DNA of 60,428 nt from Paludibacteraceae bacterium (GTDB lineage Bacteria; Bacteroidota; Bacteroidia; Bacteroidales; Paludibacteraceae). Made by a program: the position numbers and the translations under genes. This document shows, in pieces, positions 42,351 through 52,603 of this stretch. How positions within the stretch are numbered: position 1 is the first letter of the stretch; every line of letters starts with the position of its first letter. The notes below the pieces were generated by a model. It saw nothing but the letters and a program-made list of their open reading frames with translations, was not told the DNA's origin and did no database searches. The DNA lies in assembly GCA_017527495.1 (NCBI GenBank), contig JAFXPY010000044.1, positions 1 to 60,428 of the forward strand, written 5' to 3'.

Positions 42351-43877
42351 ATGATAGTTCGTTCTTTCAACATAAAACTTGTTTTCCGTGTTCTCGGTGC
42401 ACTATTGCTCATCGAAGCATTTTTTATGTTCATAGCCACACTTGTTGCTATCGGCTATCATGAATGGGACAGTCAGTCGTTGTTTATTTCCTCATCTCTG
42501 ACTTTTGTTGCCGGACTGATCGGAATGTATATCGGCAAAAATGCCTCGCCAAAATATGGTCATCAAGAGAGCTACCTCATTGTGGCTCTTGTGTGGGTTG
42601 TGTTCTCATTTTTCGGAATGACACCCTACTACCTCAGCGGAGCTATACCCGACTACACAAATGCTTTTTTTGAGACTATAGCAGGTTTCACCACTACGGG
42701 TTGTACCATACTGCAAGGCAGCTTTGAAAACTACATGCCTCACGGCTTGCTTTTCTGGCGAGCAACAACACAATGGCTCGGAGGTATGGGAATCATTGTT
42801 CTCTCTCTTGCCATATTACCGATGTTCGGACTCGGCGGCATGCAACTCTACTCAGCCGAAGTGACAGGCCCGACATACGAAAAACTCTCTCCGCGTATTC
42901 AGAAAACTGCAGGCATCACATGGGGACTATATGTCATCATGACTATTGTCGAAACACTATGTCTGAAAATATGCGGAATGAGCTTCTTCGATAGTGTTTG
43001 CCACTCTTTTGCCACTGTAGCAACAGGCGGTTTTTCAACTAAAGGACGAAGCCTGCTTGAGTTTGAGACACTCGCACAGCAAGACCCTTCTATACACTAT
43101 ATTGCTATCGAGTACACTATAATGATTTTTATGCTTCTTGCAGGAATAAACTTCGCTATACTCTACTTTTCGCTGTTCAAACACAACTTAAAAAAACTAT
43201 GGCAAGACGAAGAATGTCGATGGTATCTGTCTGCATGTATAGTCATCGGACTTATTGTCAGCATTGGTTTGTTTATAAGCGATTATTCTTCAACTGACAC
43301 AAAGGGCTTTTTCCGCCTCACAGAAAAATCATTCAGACAAGGTATGTTCACCACCATATCAACAATCACGACAACAGCATTTGCCAACTGCGACTACACA
43401 ACCTGGCGACCATTCATGTGGACAATCATTTTCTTCTTGTTTTTCACAGGAGGTTCGGCAGGCTCGACATCAGGTGGTATCAAATGGGTCAGAATAGCCA
43501 TATTCATGAAAAATGGTTTTGCCGAGTTCAAACGACTCATTCACCCCAATGCTGTCATTCCGCCACGCATCAATGGACGTGCCGTACCACCGACAACAAT
43601 CAACAATGTTATGGCATTTTTCCAATTCTATATCATAATTGCCATAGGTGCAGCTTTGGCTTTCACTGCTATGGGTATCAACTTCGACGAATCAATAAGT
43701 GTGGCTCTTGCAACGATAGGAAATATAGGCCCCGGACTCGGACAATATGGTCCAATGGGTTGTTATGCCTTTTTCCCGACCCTCGGCAAATGGGTTATGG
43801 CTTTCGTTATGCTGGTTGGACGTCTTGAACTATTCACGGTTCTACTTCTTTTCTCACCTCAACTATGGAAAAAATAG
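42351..43877 (+). CDS. trkH: Trk potassium transporter membrane subunit TrkH
   Basis: A 508-aa inner-membrane protein with four membrane-pore-membrane repeats. Filter-type segments are visible: 'ETIAGFTTTGCTIL', 'HSFATVATGGFSTKG', 'STITTTAFANCDYTTW' and 'ATIGNIGPGLGQYGPMG', each with the Gly or equivalent residue that lines the K+ path, and 'GGSAGSTSGGIKWVRI' as the flexible middle loop. It imports K+ with TrkA. The ATG starts directly after the trkA stop. Confidence 0.94.
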   Translation: MIVRSFNIKLVFRVLGALLLIEAFFMFIATLVAIGYHEWDSQSLFISSSLTFVAGLIGMYIGKNASPKYGHQESYLIVALVWVVFSFFGMTPYYLSGAIPDYTNAFFETIAGFTTTGCTILQGSFENYMPHGLLFWRATTQWLGGMGIIVLSLAILPMFGLGGMQLYSAEVTGPTYEKLSPRIQKTAGITWGLYVIMTIVETLCLKICGMSFFDSVCHSFATVATGGFSTKGRSLLEFETLAQQDPSIHYIAIEYTIMIFMLLAGINFAILYFSLFKHNLKKLWQDEECRWYLSACIVIGLIVSIGLFISDYSSTDTKGFFRLTEKSFRQGMFTTISTITTTAFANCDYTTWRPFMWTIIFFLFFTGGSAGSTSGGIKWVRIAIFMKNGFAEFKRLIHPNAVIPPRINGRAVPPTTINNVMAFFQFYIIIAIGAALAFTAMGINFDESISVALATIGNIGPGLGQYGPMGCYAFFPTLGKWVMAFVMLVGRLELFTVLLLFSPQLWKK

Positions 43878-43901
43878 AAACGAAAAAAAAGACATTAAGG
43901 T

Positions 43902-46820
43902 ATGAAAAGATTATTGCTCCTGACCCTTTGCTTCTTGAACTTAACAGCCGTTTTTGCCAACCAAACAATAACAGGCAAAATAGTTGATTCAAAAACAGAT
44001 TCTATCGTTGAGATGGTTGCCGTGCAGCTTTTCAGCTACTCCGGCAAAGATTCAACTATGGTTGCCGGAGCACAATCCGATATGAACGGAAAATTCACTC
44101 TCGACAACATTCAGCAAGGAAACTACAAACTCATAATTTCTTCTTTAGGCTACCAAACAAAGTTTCTCAGTGTGAGAGTTAAAGACAAAGACATCAATTT
44201 AGGGAAAGTCGCAATTGAAGAAGATGCCATCTTGCTGTCTGAAGTTGAAGTACATGGCAAAGCCGTCGAACTGACCGTGAAAGGTGATACGCTCGACTAT
44301 AACGCCTCTGCCTTCAAGACAACGGAAAATGCCATGGTGGAAGACTTGCTCAAAAAAATGCCGGGAGTAGAGATTAGTTCCGACGGATCAGTAACAGTCA
44401 ATGGCGAACAGATAAAAGCCATACGCGTTGATGGCAAGAAATTTTTCGGCGATGACGTACAGTCTGCAACAAAAAACATTCCAGCCAATATGATTGACCG
44501 CGTACAGGTGATAGACCAGCAATCCGAGATGGCAAAACTCACCGGTTTTGAAGACGACGACACCGAACGCATAATCAATCTAACACTCAAACAAGAAAAG
44601 AAAAGAGGATTGTTCGGCAACATAAATGGCGGATTAGGCGCCGACCTCATTGCCGAAAACAACAAATGGCTCGGCTATCACCAAGACTCGCGAACACCGG
44701 CTGAAGATACACGGGCGTTTTTCAGTGATGAGTTTCGCTACAACACAGGCGTGTTCTTAAATATTCTTTCAGGCGAGACACAAACAACAATTATCGGTAG
44801 TGCCAACAACACCAATGAGATGAGAACAGGCAAGGGATTTGGAGGAGGCAACTCTTCAAATAGTGGTATTACGCGCTCTGAAAACATCGGTGCCAATGTC
44901 TCAGCCGAGATTAATGACGACCTCGAATTGGGCGGAAACGCCGCTTTTGCACACTCCGACAACATCACCTCAACAATAAGCAAACAAGAGACATACGCCA
45001 ACGAAGCTACATACAATAACACCGACTCAACAATGGGTGAGACAAAAAATTACAACACCAATCTGCGCTTCGAGATAGAACATAAAATAGACTCTACCAA
45101 CAAACTTATCTTTCAGCCTACCGTCTCCTACACCAACCAAACCACTATCAATAGCGACATATACAATTATAGCACAACACAAAATGATACTACAATAACC
45201 ACATCATCAGGTAATCAAGCCAACATAGAACAATCGTCACAAATACAAGGCTCACTGAGAGTTACTTACTCGCATTCTTTCGACAAGAAAGGACGCAAAC
45301 TAACCATGAGGGCAAATGCTTCGCTCAATAATACAACAGGCAACGAACACGACAAATACAATAAACAAACTATTGACACGACCGAAATAGTCGATCAAAA
45401 AATCCGGACTACAAACAATAACTACTCCTACTCTTTGCGCACCTCTTTTGTTGAACCTCTTTTCAACAACACCAACTTCCTTGAAATAGCACTCAACCTT
45501 TCCGGCTCCTATCGTCAATCAGACAAGACCCAACATGCTCTTAACTCTCAAAACGGGTTATACGACATACTCGATAGTGCCTACTCAAGCAATTTTACCA
45601 ACCAATTTTTCTCTGAAGCATTGGAACTCAATTATCAATACAAACAAGAAAAATACAATATCACCGCCGGAATAAAGATCAATCCGTCGCAAACTCTTGT
45701 CGAACAAAAATACCTTTCAGGCAACAATTTTGACACTCTGCTCAATGTTTGGAACTTTGCTCCCTCTTTCTCGTTCAAATATAAATTCGGCAAGAAACAA
45801 TTTGCTCGTATCCAATATCGCGGAACGACATCACAGCCATCCGTATCTCAGATGCAACCCTCAATAAACAACTCTAATTCTATGTCGGTGCGCGTCGGTA
45901 ACCTAAATCTTAATCCCGCTTTCCAACACACACTGAGATTGATGTTTTCAAAATACAACCAAGACAAGATGTCGTCAATAACAGCCGGTATTCGCGCCAA
46001 TCTGACAAAAGATGCGCTGGTGAATAATGCCGTCTATGACAAGACAGGCAAGACCTATCGCCAAACAGTAAATGCCACTGCCTTGCCTTGGTCTATCGGT
46101 GGCGACCTGATGTATTCAACTCCTTTTGCCAACAACTGGCTGACTTTCAATTCACGCACAAGCGTCAATTACAACACTCAAATTGCATATATAGCACAAG
46201 GTCTCGAACAAATAGACATATATCACCTACCACTCGGCACACTCTCTCAAACCAATAATTTCAAAGCACAAGAAGACCTGTCGTTCCGACTCACACACGA
46301 CATTGCCGATGCCGGCCTCAAACTCACAGGCGCTTATAGTCGAACCAACTCAACCACCAACAATTCAATCACTAATGTGGGCAACTGGTCGGCTACTGCC
46401 GACTTGACTTTCCACCTGCCTAAGAGCTGGAACATAGCTACCGATTTTGGCTATACAGGCAGATATGGCTACAATCTCTCCGACATCAATGAAATGATTT
46501 GGAACATATCTATCGACAAATCTGTGCTGAATGGTGCCGGGATTATTCAACTAAAAGTGTACGACCTTCTGAATCAGAAGAAAAATATCGTCGAAACAGT
46601 AGGCGAAAACTATGTCAAATACGCAAAATACAACACTCTGCCAACTTACTTTATCATTTCATTCACCTACAAAATCAATAAGATGGGTGACTTGCAAGCC
46701 AAAGGCAGAGCGAAAAATATGATTGATGAAATTGAAAACAAAGGAGAGATGCCCATGACACCACCCAATGGACCTATGCCACCGGGCGATGCCCCAATGG
46801 GACCACCTCCGGGAATGTAA
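43902..46820 (+). CDS. TonB-dependent-receptor-like outer-membrane protein with CarbopepD regulatory domain
   Basis: A 972-aa protein with signal peptide MKRLLLLTLCFLNLTAVFA. The N-terminal domain (about 20-110) is a carboxypeptidase-regulatory-like fold ('TITGKIVDSKTDSIVEMVAVQLF', 'GNYKLIISSLGYQTK'). A plug-like segment follows ('VEDLLKKMPGVEISSDGSVTVNGEQIKAIRVDGKKFFGDD', shown here as two adjacent parts, ending near residue 187). The remaining 700 residues are a large beta barrel of the OMP_b-brl_3 type with repeated aromatic strands. The C-terminus is a Pro/Met/Gly-rich tail ('PMTPPNGPMPPGDAPMG'), which is unusual for such a barrel. No TonB box is evident. The ligand is unknown. A Big_5 lipoprotein gene follows after 6 bp. 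Confidence 0.83.
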   Translation: MKRLLLLTLCFLNLTAVFANQTITGKIVDSKTDSIVEMVAVQLFSYSGKDSTMVAGAQSDMNGKFTLDNIQQGNYKLIISSLGYQTKFLSVRVKDKDINLGKVAIEEDAILLSEVEVHGKAVELTVKGDTLDYNASAFKTTENAMVEDLLKKMPGVEISSDGSVTVNGEQIKAIRVDGKKFFGDDVQSATKNIPANMIDRVQVIDQQSEMAKLTGFEDDDTERIINLTLKQEKKRGLFGNINGGLGADLIAENNKWLGYHQDSRTPAEDTRAFFSDEFRYNTGVFLNILSGETQTTIIGSANNTNEMRTGKGFGGGNSSNSGITRSENIGANVSAEINDDLELGGNAAFAHSDNITSTISKQETYANEATYNNTDSTMGETKNYNTNLRFEIEHKIDSTNKLIFQPTVSYTNQTTINSDIYNYSTTQNDTTITTSSGNQANIEQSSQIQGSLRVTYSHSFDKKGRKLTMRANASLNNTTGNEHDKYNKQTIDTTEIVDQKIRTTNNNYSYSLRTSFVEPLFNNTNFLEIALNLSGSYRQSDKTQHALNSQNGLYDILDSAYSSNFTNQFFSEALELNYQYKQEKYNITAGIKINPSQTLVEQKYLSGNNFDTLLNVWNFAPSFSFKYKFGKKQFARIQYRGTTSQPSVSQMQPSINNSNSMSVRVGNLNLNPAFQHTLRLMFSKYNQDKMSSITAGIRANLTKDALVNNAVYDKTGKTYRQTVNATALPWSIGGDLMYSTPFANNWLTFNSRTSVNYNTQIAYIAQGLEQIDIYHLPLGTLSQTNNFKAQEDLSFRLTHDIADAGLKLTGAYSRTNSTTNNSITNVGNWSATADLTFHLPKSWNIATDFGYTGRYGYNLSDINEMIWNISIDKSVLNGAGIIQLKVYDLLNQKKNIVETVGENYVKYAKYNTLPTYFIISFTYKINKMGDLQAKGRAKNMIDEIENKGEMPMTPPNGPMPPGDAPMGPPPGM

Positions 46821-46826
46821 AACAAC

Positions 46827-48662
46827 ATGAAAAAGAAATATTTTTTACTACTATCCTTTGCGATTTTCATTTTTGGCTGTGCCAATCGAGGAATAGGGCC
46901 GCAAGGCGGTCCGAAAGATGAGCTACCACCGCTCGTTTTGAAAGAGACACCGCTCAATAGCTCAACCAATCAACAACAAAAAGACATCGAACTTGTGTTC
47001 GACGAAATTGTTGTGCTCGAAAATACAGCCGACAATATTCTAATCTCACCCCCTCAAAAAAATCAGCCGACAATAAAAGCCTATTCAAAAAAAATCAAAG
47101 TACATTTTGAAGATGATTTCATTGATTCCACTACATATACCATCGATTTCGGAAATGCTATTGTTGACAACAACGAGAAAAATGTACTTCACAACTATAC
47201 CTACTCTTTCTCTACAGGCGACGTAATTGATACACTCCAAATCAGCGGTCAAATTCTTTACGCCGAAAATCTCAATCCGATGTCGGGAATCATTGTTGGC
47301 ATACACAGCAATTTAGAAGATTCTGCCCTCTCTAAACTGCAATTCAATCGCATTGCGAAAACAGACACCTCAGGACGCTTCACCATTCGTAACATTCGAC
47401 CACAATCATACCGACTCTATGCTCTTGCCGATGTCAACAAAGACTATATCTACCAAATGAGCGAAGGCCTCGCATGGTGCGACAGCATTATCACTCCGTC
47501 AAGTCACCAGGCTATGCTGAGCGACACGATCTGGTTTGACCCCGAAATTATTGACTCTATCAGACTTTATCAAGGAACAGTGTACGAGCCGCGCAACATA
47601 AAAATGCTTTTTTCCTACGAAGACCTGACACACCGATATTTCGTAAGGACAAATCGCGAGAAACAACACTCTTTCCAACTCTTTTTCTCTGCACCACAAC
47701 CGCAACTACCAAGAGTTAAACCCATCGGGCAAGACACAATATGGTACAACTACAGCATCTGCCAACCAAACAAGACATTCGACACCATAACATATTGGCT
47801 CACAGACTCTCTCGCCATGAATATCGACACCATACAAATGGAGATGACATACTTCAAGACCGATTCAATATTCAACCTTGAAGAGAAAACCGACACTATA
47901 AAAGCTGTTTATCGACACCCCAGAACTAACAAAAAAAATCAAAACAAAACTCAAAAGATAGAACGCGTGGGAATGAAAGCAGATCAAAAAAATGCCGCAG
48001 AACTACACCGCCCACTGAGAATTACATTCGACACTCCTATCGCCGACATTTGCCTCGACAGCATACATTTCACACAAAAAGTGGACTCTACCGAAAGACC
48101 TATTCCATTCAGTCTCACACCCCAAGACTCCTCTAAAATGGTCTATTTCGTTACTCTAAAAAACAAATCTCCTTTCGGTGAATACGAACAGCTTTGGGAA
48201 CCACAGACTTCTTACACACTGCAACTTGACTCCGGTGCACTGCACGACATATACGGCAACACAATCAACAAACAAACTATCAAATGGACAACTAAGAGCT
48301 TCGACGACTATTCCACTCTGAAAATCATTCTCAAAGACTACGATTCTACGGCAATGCTTCAACTCCTTGACGAAAAAGACAAAGTCGTTCGCACCTTGCC
48401 TGCACAACCCGAGGGAACACTATTCCGCTTTATTGCCCCGAAAGACTACTACCTGCGCCTCTATCTTGACACCAATCACGACGGAGAATGGACACCTGCA
48501 AGCTGGGCAAAAAAACAACAACCCGAAGCTGTCTATTATTTCCCAAACAAACTCACCCTGCGCGCCAACTGGGATTTTGAAGAGACATGGGAACACACCA
48601 TGGAACCCAACAGAAAACCTAAGGAATTAATCAAAGACGAGAGCCTAAACAAGAAAAAATAA
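46827..48662 (+). CDS. Big_5 (Ig-like) domain lipoprotein
   Basis: A 611-aa lipoprotein with signal MKKKYFLLLSFAIFIFGC (lipobox IFGC). After the cysteine comes the 'GIGPQGGPKDELPPLVL' start typical of the Bacteroidota Big_5 lipoproteins, then the Ig-like 'IELVFDEIVVLENTADNILI' and 'TTYTIDFGNAIVDNNE'. A CarbopepD-like region 'GRFTIRNIRPQSYRLYALAD' lies near residue 190. It resembles surface or gliding-related envelope proteins but no enzyme activity is seen. It is tightly packed between the barrel gene and the DUF2851 gene (6 bp on each side), so the three form an operon. Confidence 0.85.
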   Translation: MKKKYFLLLSFAIFIFGCANRGIGPQGGPKDELPPLVLKETPLNSSTNQQQKDIELVFDEIVVLENTADNILISPPQKNQPTIKAYSKKIKVHFEDDFIDSTTYTIDFGNAIVDNNEKNVLHNYTYSFSTGDVIDTLQISGQILYAENLNPMSGIIVGIHSNLEDSALSKLQFNRIAKTDTSGRFTIRNIRPQSYRLYALADVNKDYIYQMSEGLAWCDSIITPSSHQAMLSDTIWFDPEIIDSIRLYQGTVYEPRNIKMLFSYEDLTHRYFVRTNREKQHSFQLFFSAPQPQLPRVKPIGQDTIWYNYSICQPNKTFDTITYWLTDSLAMNIDTIQMEMTYFKTDSIFNLEEKTDTIKAVYRHPRTNKKNQNKTQKIERVGMKADQKNAAELHRPLRITFDTPIADICLDSIHFTQKVDSTERPIPFSLTPQDSSKMVYFVTLKNKSPFGEYEQLWEPQTSYTLQLDSGALHDIYGNTINKQTIKWTTKSFDDYSTLKIILKDYDSTAMLQLLDEKDKVVRTLPAQPEGTLFRFIAPKDYYLRLYLDTNHDGEWTPASWAKKQQPEAVYYFPNKLTLRANWDFEETWEHTMEPNRKPKELIKDESLNKKK

Positions 48663-48668
48663 ACGGCT

Positions 48669-49961
48669 ATGCCAGAGCGACTTCTCCATTATATATGGCA
48701 GTATAAATTCTTTTCGCGCTTCGAGCAATACACTACACAAGGCGATAAGATTGAAGTCATAGATGTTGGCAAACTCAACACCGACAGCGGACCTGATTTC
48801 TTCAACGCAAAACTGAAAATCAATGGTCAGCTCTGGGCAGGAAATATTGAGATACACATCAACTCCTCCGATTGGTACAAACACCATCACGACCAAGACC
48901 CTAACTATGACAACATCATAATGCACATCGTGGCACATGCCGACACTGAAATCAGAAGCACAAAAGGTCGGTTTATTCCTCAATGCGAGCTGAAATACCC
49001 CGAAGGTATTCAGCACAAATATATACAATGGCTTATTTCGGGTGAAAAAACAGCCTGCCAAGACGATATCGCCAATGTGCCAACCATTTATATCAACGAC
49101 TGGAAATCATCTCTCCTTGCCGATCGGTTGCAACAAAAAAGCAACTACATCAACGATCTGCTCAAACACTACAACAACGATTGGGAAGAGACTTTCTATG
49201 TAACCCTTGCTCACTATTTCGGGTTTCACACTAATGGTGCTCCATTCGAACTCCTTGCCAAACAAACACCACTTGCATATATCGGCAAACACCGCAACGA
49301 CCTGTTCCAAATCGAAGCTATCCTCTACGGTCAAGCCGGACTGCTCACGCAACAACCATCCGACTCTACCGATAGATATTACAACTCACTCTGCAAAGAA
49401 TATCTATTCTTAAAGACTAAATTTTCTCTAACCTCTATACAAGGCGAGCTTTGGAAATTCTTGCGTATGCGACCCGACAATTTCCCGACAGTACGTATCG
49501 CCGAATTTGCCGCTCTATTGCACCAAACAGACCACCTCTTTGCCTCGCTGACAGAAGCAAAGACTATCAATGAGCTCAGAAATCTTTTTGAAATCAAGAC
49601 GAGTGAATACTGGGACACTCACTACACATTTAACAAAGAGAGTGTCTATAGTCCTAAACGCTTAGGCTCAAACGCCATCGACACACTGATTATCAATGTT
49701 GTTGCCCCATTCCTTTTTGCCTATGGCACTAACCGCAACCAAAGCGACTATCAAGACCGTGCCGAACAGCTGTTAGACGAATTGCCGCCGGAAAAGAATA
49801 GTATCATCACCAATTGGAAACAAATCGGTCTGTCTTGCCAATCGGCTGCCGACACGCAAGCTCTTATCCACTTGCACGAACAGTATTGCACAAATCATAA
49901 ATGCCTGCACTGCCGCATTGCTCACAAGATATTCAGTAAGACTATAAATGGCGTGCCATAG
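48669..49961 (+). CDS. DUF2851 family protein
   Basis: A 430-aa soluble protein with the DUF2851 pattern: 'ERLLHYIWQYKFF', 'DVGKLNTDSGPDFFNAKLKI', 'WAGNIEIHINSSDWYKHHHD' and 'NIIMHIVAHADTEI', with clustered Asp, Glu and His residues that recall a nuclease-like metal site. The C-terminal end has 'YCTNHKCLHCRIAHKIF', a possible zinc-binding motif. The function is unknown. It closes an operon with the barrel and Big_5 lipoprotein genes and converges on pepD. Confidence 0.88.
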   Translation: MPERLLHYIWQYKFFSRFEQYTTQGDKIEVIDVGKLNTDSGPDFFNAKLKINGQLWAGNIEIHINSSDWYKHHHDQDPNYDNIIMHIVAHADTEIRSTKGRFIPQCELKYPEGIQHKYIQWLISGEKTACQDDIANVPTIYINDWKSSLLADRLQQKSNYINDLLKHYNNDWEETFYVTLAHYFGFHTNGAPFELLAKQTPLAYIGKHRNDLFQIEAILYGQAGLLTQQPSDSTDRYYNSLCKEYLFLKTKFSLTSIQGELWKFLRMRPDNFPTVRIAEFAALLHQTDHLFASLTEAKTINELRNLFEIKTSEYWDTHYTFNKESVYSPKRLGSNAIDTLIINVVAPFLFAYGTNRNQSDYQDRAEQLLDELPPEKNSIITNWKQIGLSCQSAADTQALIHLHEQYCTNHKCLHCRIAHKIFSKTINGVP

Positions 49962-49991
49962 CACGCCATTTGTATGGTATTTAAACATTAT

Positions 49992-51440
49992 TTAAAGCCT
50001 TTTCAATATCTCTTGCAACCACTGCCAGCAACGGTCTGTACTCGGTATGTTTAGACGCTCTTGCGGACTATGCACACCTACCATACCCGGACCAATTGAC
50101 ACCATGTCAAGATAAGGATATTTCTCAAGAAACAGCCCACACTCTAATCCGGCATGTATGGCTCGCACCTTTGGCTCTGCTCCGAATAAGTGCTTGTATG
50201 CCTCCACCGTAACATCAAGCACATGCGACTGCGTATTGGGCTTCCAACCAGGATAACCATCGCCATGAGTTACTTCTGCCCCTGCCAATTCAAACACTGT
50301 CGAAACCATATTCTTTATGTCATGTTTGGCAGAATCTACCGAACTACGCTGAGAGGTTGCCACGACTATCTTACCATCTATCAACTTAACCGATGCAAGG
50401 TTGGTGCTTGTCTCTACCAAGCCTTTCATATCCTGACTCATGCGTATCGGTCCGTGCGGACAAGCATATAACGCACGTATCAAACGCTGTGTTAAGCCGC
50501 TCTCGAAAACTTGTTGCGGCATATCAGCACTCTCAAGCTCTATTTTCAAATCTTTCTCAGGGTTGCACAACTCATTCTGCATATCTGCTGCAAAGAGATT
50601 CAAATCAATGCGCAACTGCTCCTTATATTCAAAAGGAACGACAACAACAGCCTCAGCCTCACGCGCTATGGCATTGCGTAAATTACCCCCTTGAATCGAC
50701 GCTAATTGCAGGTCTGTCTTTTGCATCAACGAATAGAGAAAACGCACAAGTATTTTGTTGGCATTGCCGCGACCTTTTTCTATGTCGTCACCGCTGTGCC
50801 CTCCCATCAAACCTTTTATGCTCACACGCGCTGCAAATGCTCGATCAGCCATACATGGCTGATACTTAACCGTGAAATATGCCATCGTGTCTATGCCACC
50901 GGCACAACCGATAAACGCTTCGCCATCATCTTCCGAATCAAGATTAATCAGCGTTTTGCCTCGCAACATACCTTCTTGCAGAGCAAATGCACCTGTAAGC
51001 CCTGTTTCTTCATCAATAGTGAAAAGACATTCAATAGCAGGGTGTTGCAATCGGTCTGACGCCAACACAGCAAGCCCCATCGCCATTCCTATTCCGTCAT
51101 CACCTCCAAGTGTCGTGCCTTTGGCCTTGAGCCACTCGCCATCAACCCATGTCTCAATAGGGTCGCACATAAAGTCATGCTGCACATCACCATTTTTCTC
51201 ACACACCATATCCTGATGAGCTTGAAGTATAACACCATCATGCTGTTCATACCCTTTTGATGCGGGCTTACGAATAACCACATTACCCACTTTGTCTGTT
51301 TGATACTCAAGGTTATGTTTTTTTGCCCAATTCTGCAAGTATGCGCTTATTTGCTCTTCGTGCTTCGACGGACGAGGCACGCGAGTGATCTCATAAAACT
51401 CCGAGAAAACCTCTCTCGGCTCTAAATCATGTATTGACAT
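49992..51440 (-). CDS. pepD: Aminoacyl-histidine dipeptidase (M20/M25)
   Basis: A 482-aa metallopeptidase. 'VILQAHQDMVCEKN' gives His and Asp metal ligands, 'GTTLGGDDGIGMAMGLAVL' the bridging Asp, 'TIDEETGLTGAF' the catalytic Glu pair and 'NLDSEDDGEAFIGCAGG' a further ligand. The lid domain ('KGLMGGHSGDDIEKGRGNANKILVRFL', described here by its parts) carries the His of the family, and 'HAGLECGLF' ends the site. Length matches E. coli PepD (about 485 aa). It hydrolyses Xaa-His and other dipeptides in the cytosol. Confidence 0.94.
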   Translation of the reverse strand: MSIHDLEPREVFSEFYEITRVPRPSKHEEQISAYLQNWAKKHNLEYQTDKVGNVVIRKPASKGYEQHDGVILQAHQDMVCEKNGDVQHDFMCDPIETWVDGEWLKAKGTTLGGDDGIGMAMGLAVLASDRLQHPAIECLFTIDEETGLTGAFALQEGMLRGKTLINLDSEDDGEAFIGCAGGIDTMAYFTVKYQPCMADRAFAARVSIKGLMGGHSGDDIEKGRGNANKILVRFLYSLMQKTDLQLASIQGGNLRNAIAREAEAVVVVPFEYKEQLRIDLNLFAADMQNELCNPEKDLKIELESADMPQQVFESGLTQRLIRALYACPHGPIRMSQDMKGLVETSTNLASVKLIDGKIVVATSQRSSVDSAKHDIKNMVSTVFELAGAEVTHGDGYPGWKPNTQSHVLDVTVEAYKHLFGAEPKVRAIHAGLECGLFLEKYPYLDMVSIGPGMVGVHSPQERLNIPSTDRCWQWLQEILKRL

Positions 51441-51465
51441 ATTATTTTCTGATTTTCTTATTTAC

Positions 51466-51570
51466 GATATTTCTGAATTTTCTGAATACTCCGAATTTTC
51501 TGAGTACTCCGAATTTTCCGAATTTTCTAACTTCTAACAGGCGTAGCCGGTCTTACTTCTAACTTTTTTT
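51466..51570 (-). repeat. 9-bp periodic spacer followed by a dispersed element
   Basis: Words TTTTCTGAA and TACTCCGAA alternate with a 9-bp step (51466-51530), the complement-strand analogue of the spacer at 38036. Then CTAACAGGCGTAGCCGGTCT, whose minus strand reads AGACCGGCTACGCCTGTTAG, is a diverged member of the GACCGCTnCGCTG family. It lies between two co-directional minus-strand genes. Confidence 0.75.
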
Positions 51571-52458
51571 TTACAACCCCACAAAATCTCTTACCGACTT
51601 TAGGCGATATTCTTCTTTGAGTTCTTCATTTGATTGCACTCTCTGAAAATCATCGAAGTATTTTCCGAAAATACTTTTAGCTGTAGGCAGAAAGCCTGAC
51701 CCGTCAGCCACTCTGTCGAATCTGATTACCCGCATCTCATCATCGGACACACCGACATGCATACATCCCGGATAGCTACCACCTGAAACAATTTCGAGAC
51801 TATCGCCAACAATGTTGTAATTATACACCCAAAAATCGCCATAAAAACGCACATCTGTCGAATCAGTGCTCTCGATCGCAACAATAATCGGACATGGAAT
51901 ACACACATCAGCAGGCGAATAGAAGGCACCAATGCTGTCTTCTATGTATTTTTCTATTGCACTGACTACTTCTTTTTCTTTTCGGAACTGACGAATGTAG
52001 GCAATACATTGCTGCTTAATATCATCAAAATCAGCTATCAACCATTCCTCGCCTACAAAATCCATATTCATTTTGTGAATTTGAGCTTCTCCTCCTGCTG
52101 AAGTACTATCCTCCCATATCTGTTCAACACTAATCTCTGCAACAGCGTGAGTATCATCTGTCTTATTAGCAGAAAGCACAGTGTATTTTGGCAGTGTCCC
52201 GCCATTGCCTGTCACTATTGTATATAACCATTCATTATCGTATGGAACAAGACTTTCCGTGTTGAATGCAGCACTCAGCACATCATATAAATCCTCTGTC
52301 ATAAAATCTTTTGCCTCAGGCTTCAGCTCATGGTCTGGAATATATTGACATAGTTGAGCGGCACGCTCTTTCAATGCCTGATCGCCATTATGACATGACA
52401 CACAAAATAAGACAATAATAATTAAAAAACTAAATAATAAACATCTTTTATTTGTCAT
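51571..52458 (-). CDS. Lipoprotein of unknown function, DUF3828-like N-terminus
   Basis: A 295-aa lipoprotein. ATG 52458 (MTNKRCLLFSFLIIIVLFCVSC) is preferred to 52470. After the lipid Cys the segment 'DFMTEDLYDVLSAAFNTES' and 'KYTVLSANKTDDTHAVAEISVE' plus 'FVGEEWLIADFDDIKQQC' resembles DUF3828-type periplasmic domains. The C-terminal part contains 'CIPCPIIVAIESTDSTD' and 'GSYPGCMHVGVSDDEM'. No enzyme motif is evident. It stands between pepD and the MauE-type redox gene on the minus strand. Confidence 0.65.
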   Translation of the reverse strand: MTNKRCLLFSFLIIIVLFCVSCHNGDQALKERAAQLCQYIPDHELKPEAKDFMTEDLYDVLSAAFNTESLVPYDNEWLYTIVTGNGGTLPKYTVLSANKTDDTHAVAEISVEQIWEDSTSAGGEAQIHKMNMDFVGEEWLIADFDDIKQQCIAYIRQFRKEKEVVSAIEKYIEDSIGAFYSPADVCIPCPIIVAIESTDSTDVRFYGDFWVYNYNIVGDSLEIVSGGSYPGCMHVGVSDDEMRVIRFDRVADGSGFLPTAKSIFGKYFDDFQRVQSNEELKEEYRLKSVRDFVGL

Positions 52459-52551
52459 ACATCTAATCACTTTTTATTAGTGTCTGCAAAATTAATCATT
52501 TTTAGCTATTTTTGCAATTATTTCCGCTTTTTTCTCACAAAATAACGCAAC

Positions 52552-52585
52552 AATACCTTCCAGCATCGCTATGCCGGAAGGTATT
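52552..52585 (-). terminator. Hairpin after the MauE-type gene
   Basis: AATACCTTCCAGCAT, loop CGCT, ATGCCGGAAGGTATT: a 15-bp stem with a single mismatch, directly downstream of the stop at 52604, followed by a moderately T-rich stretch on the minus strand. Confidence 0.72.
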
Positions 52586-52603
52586 GCCAATGTGAATGAA
52601 AGC

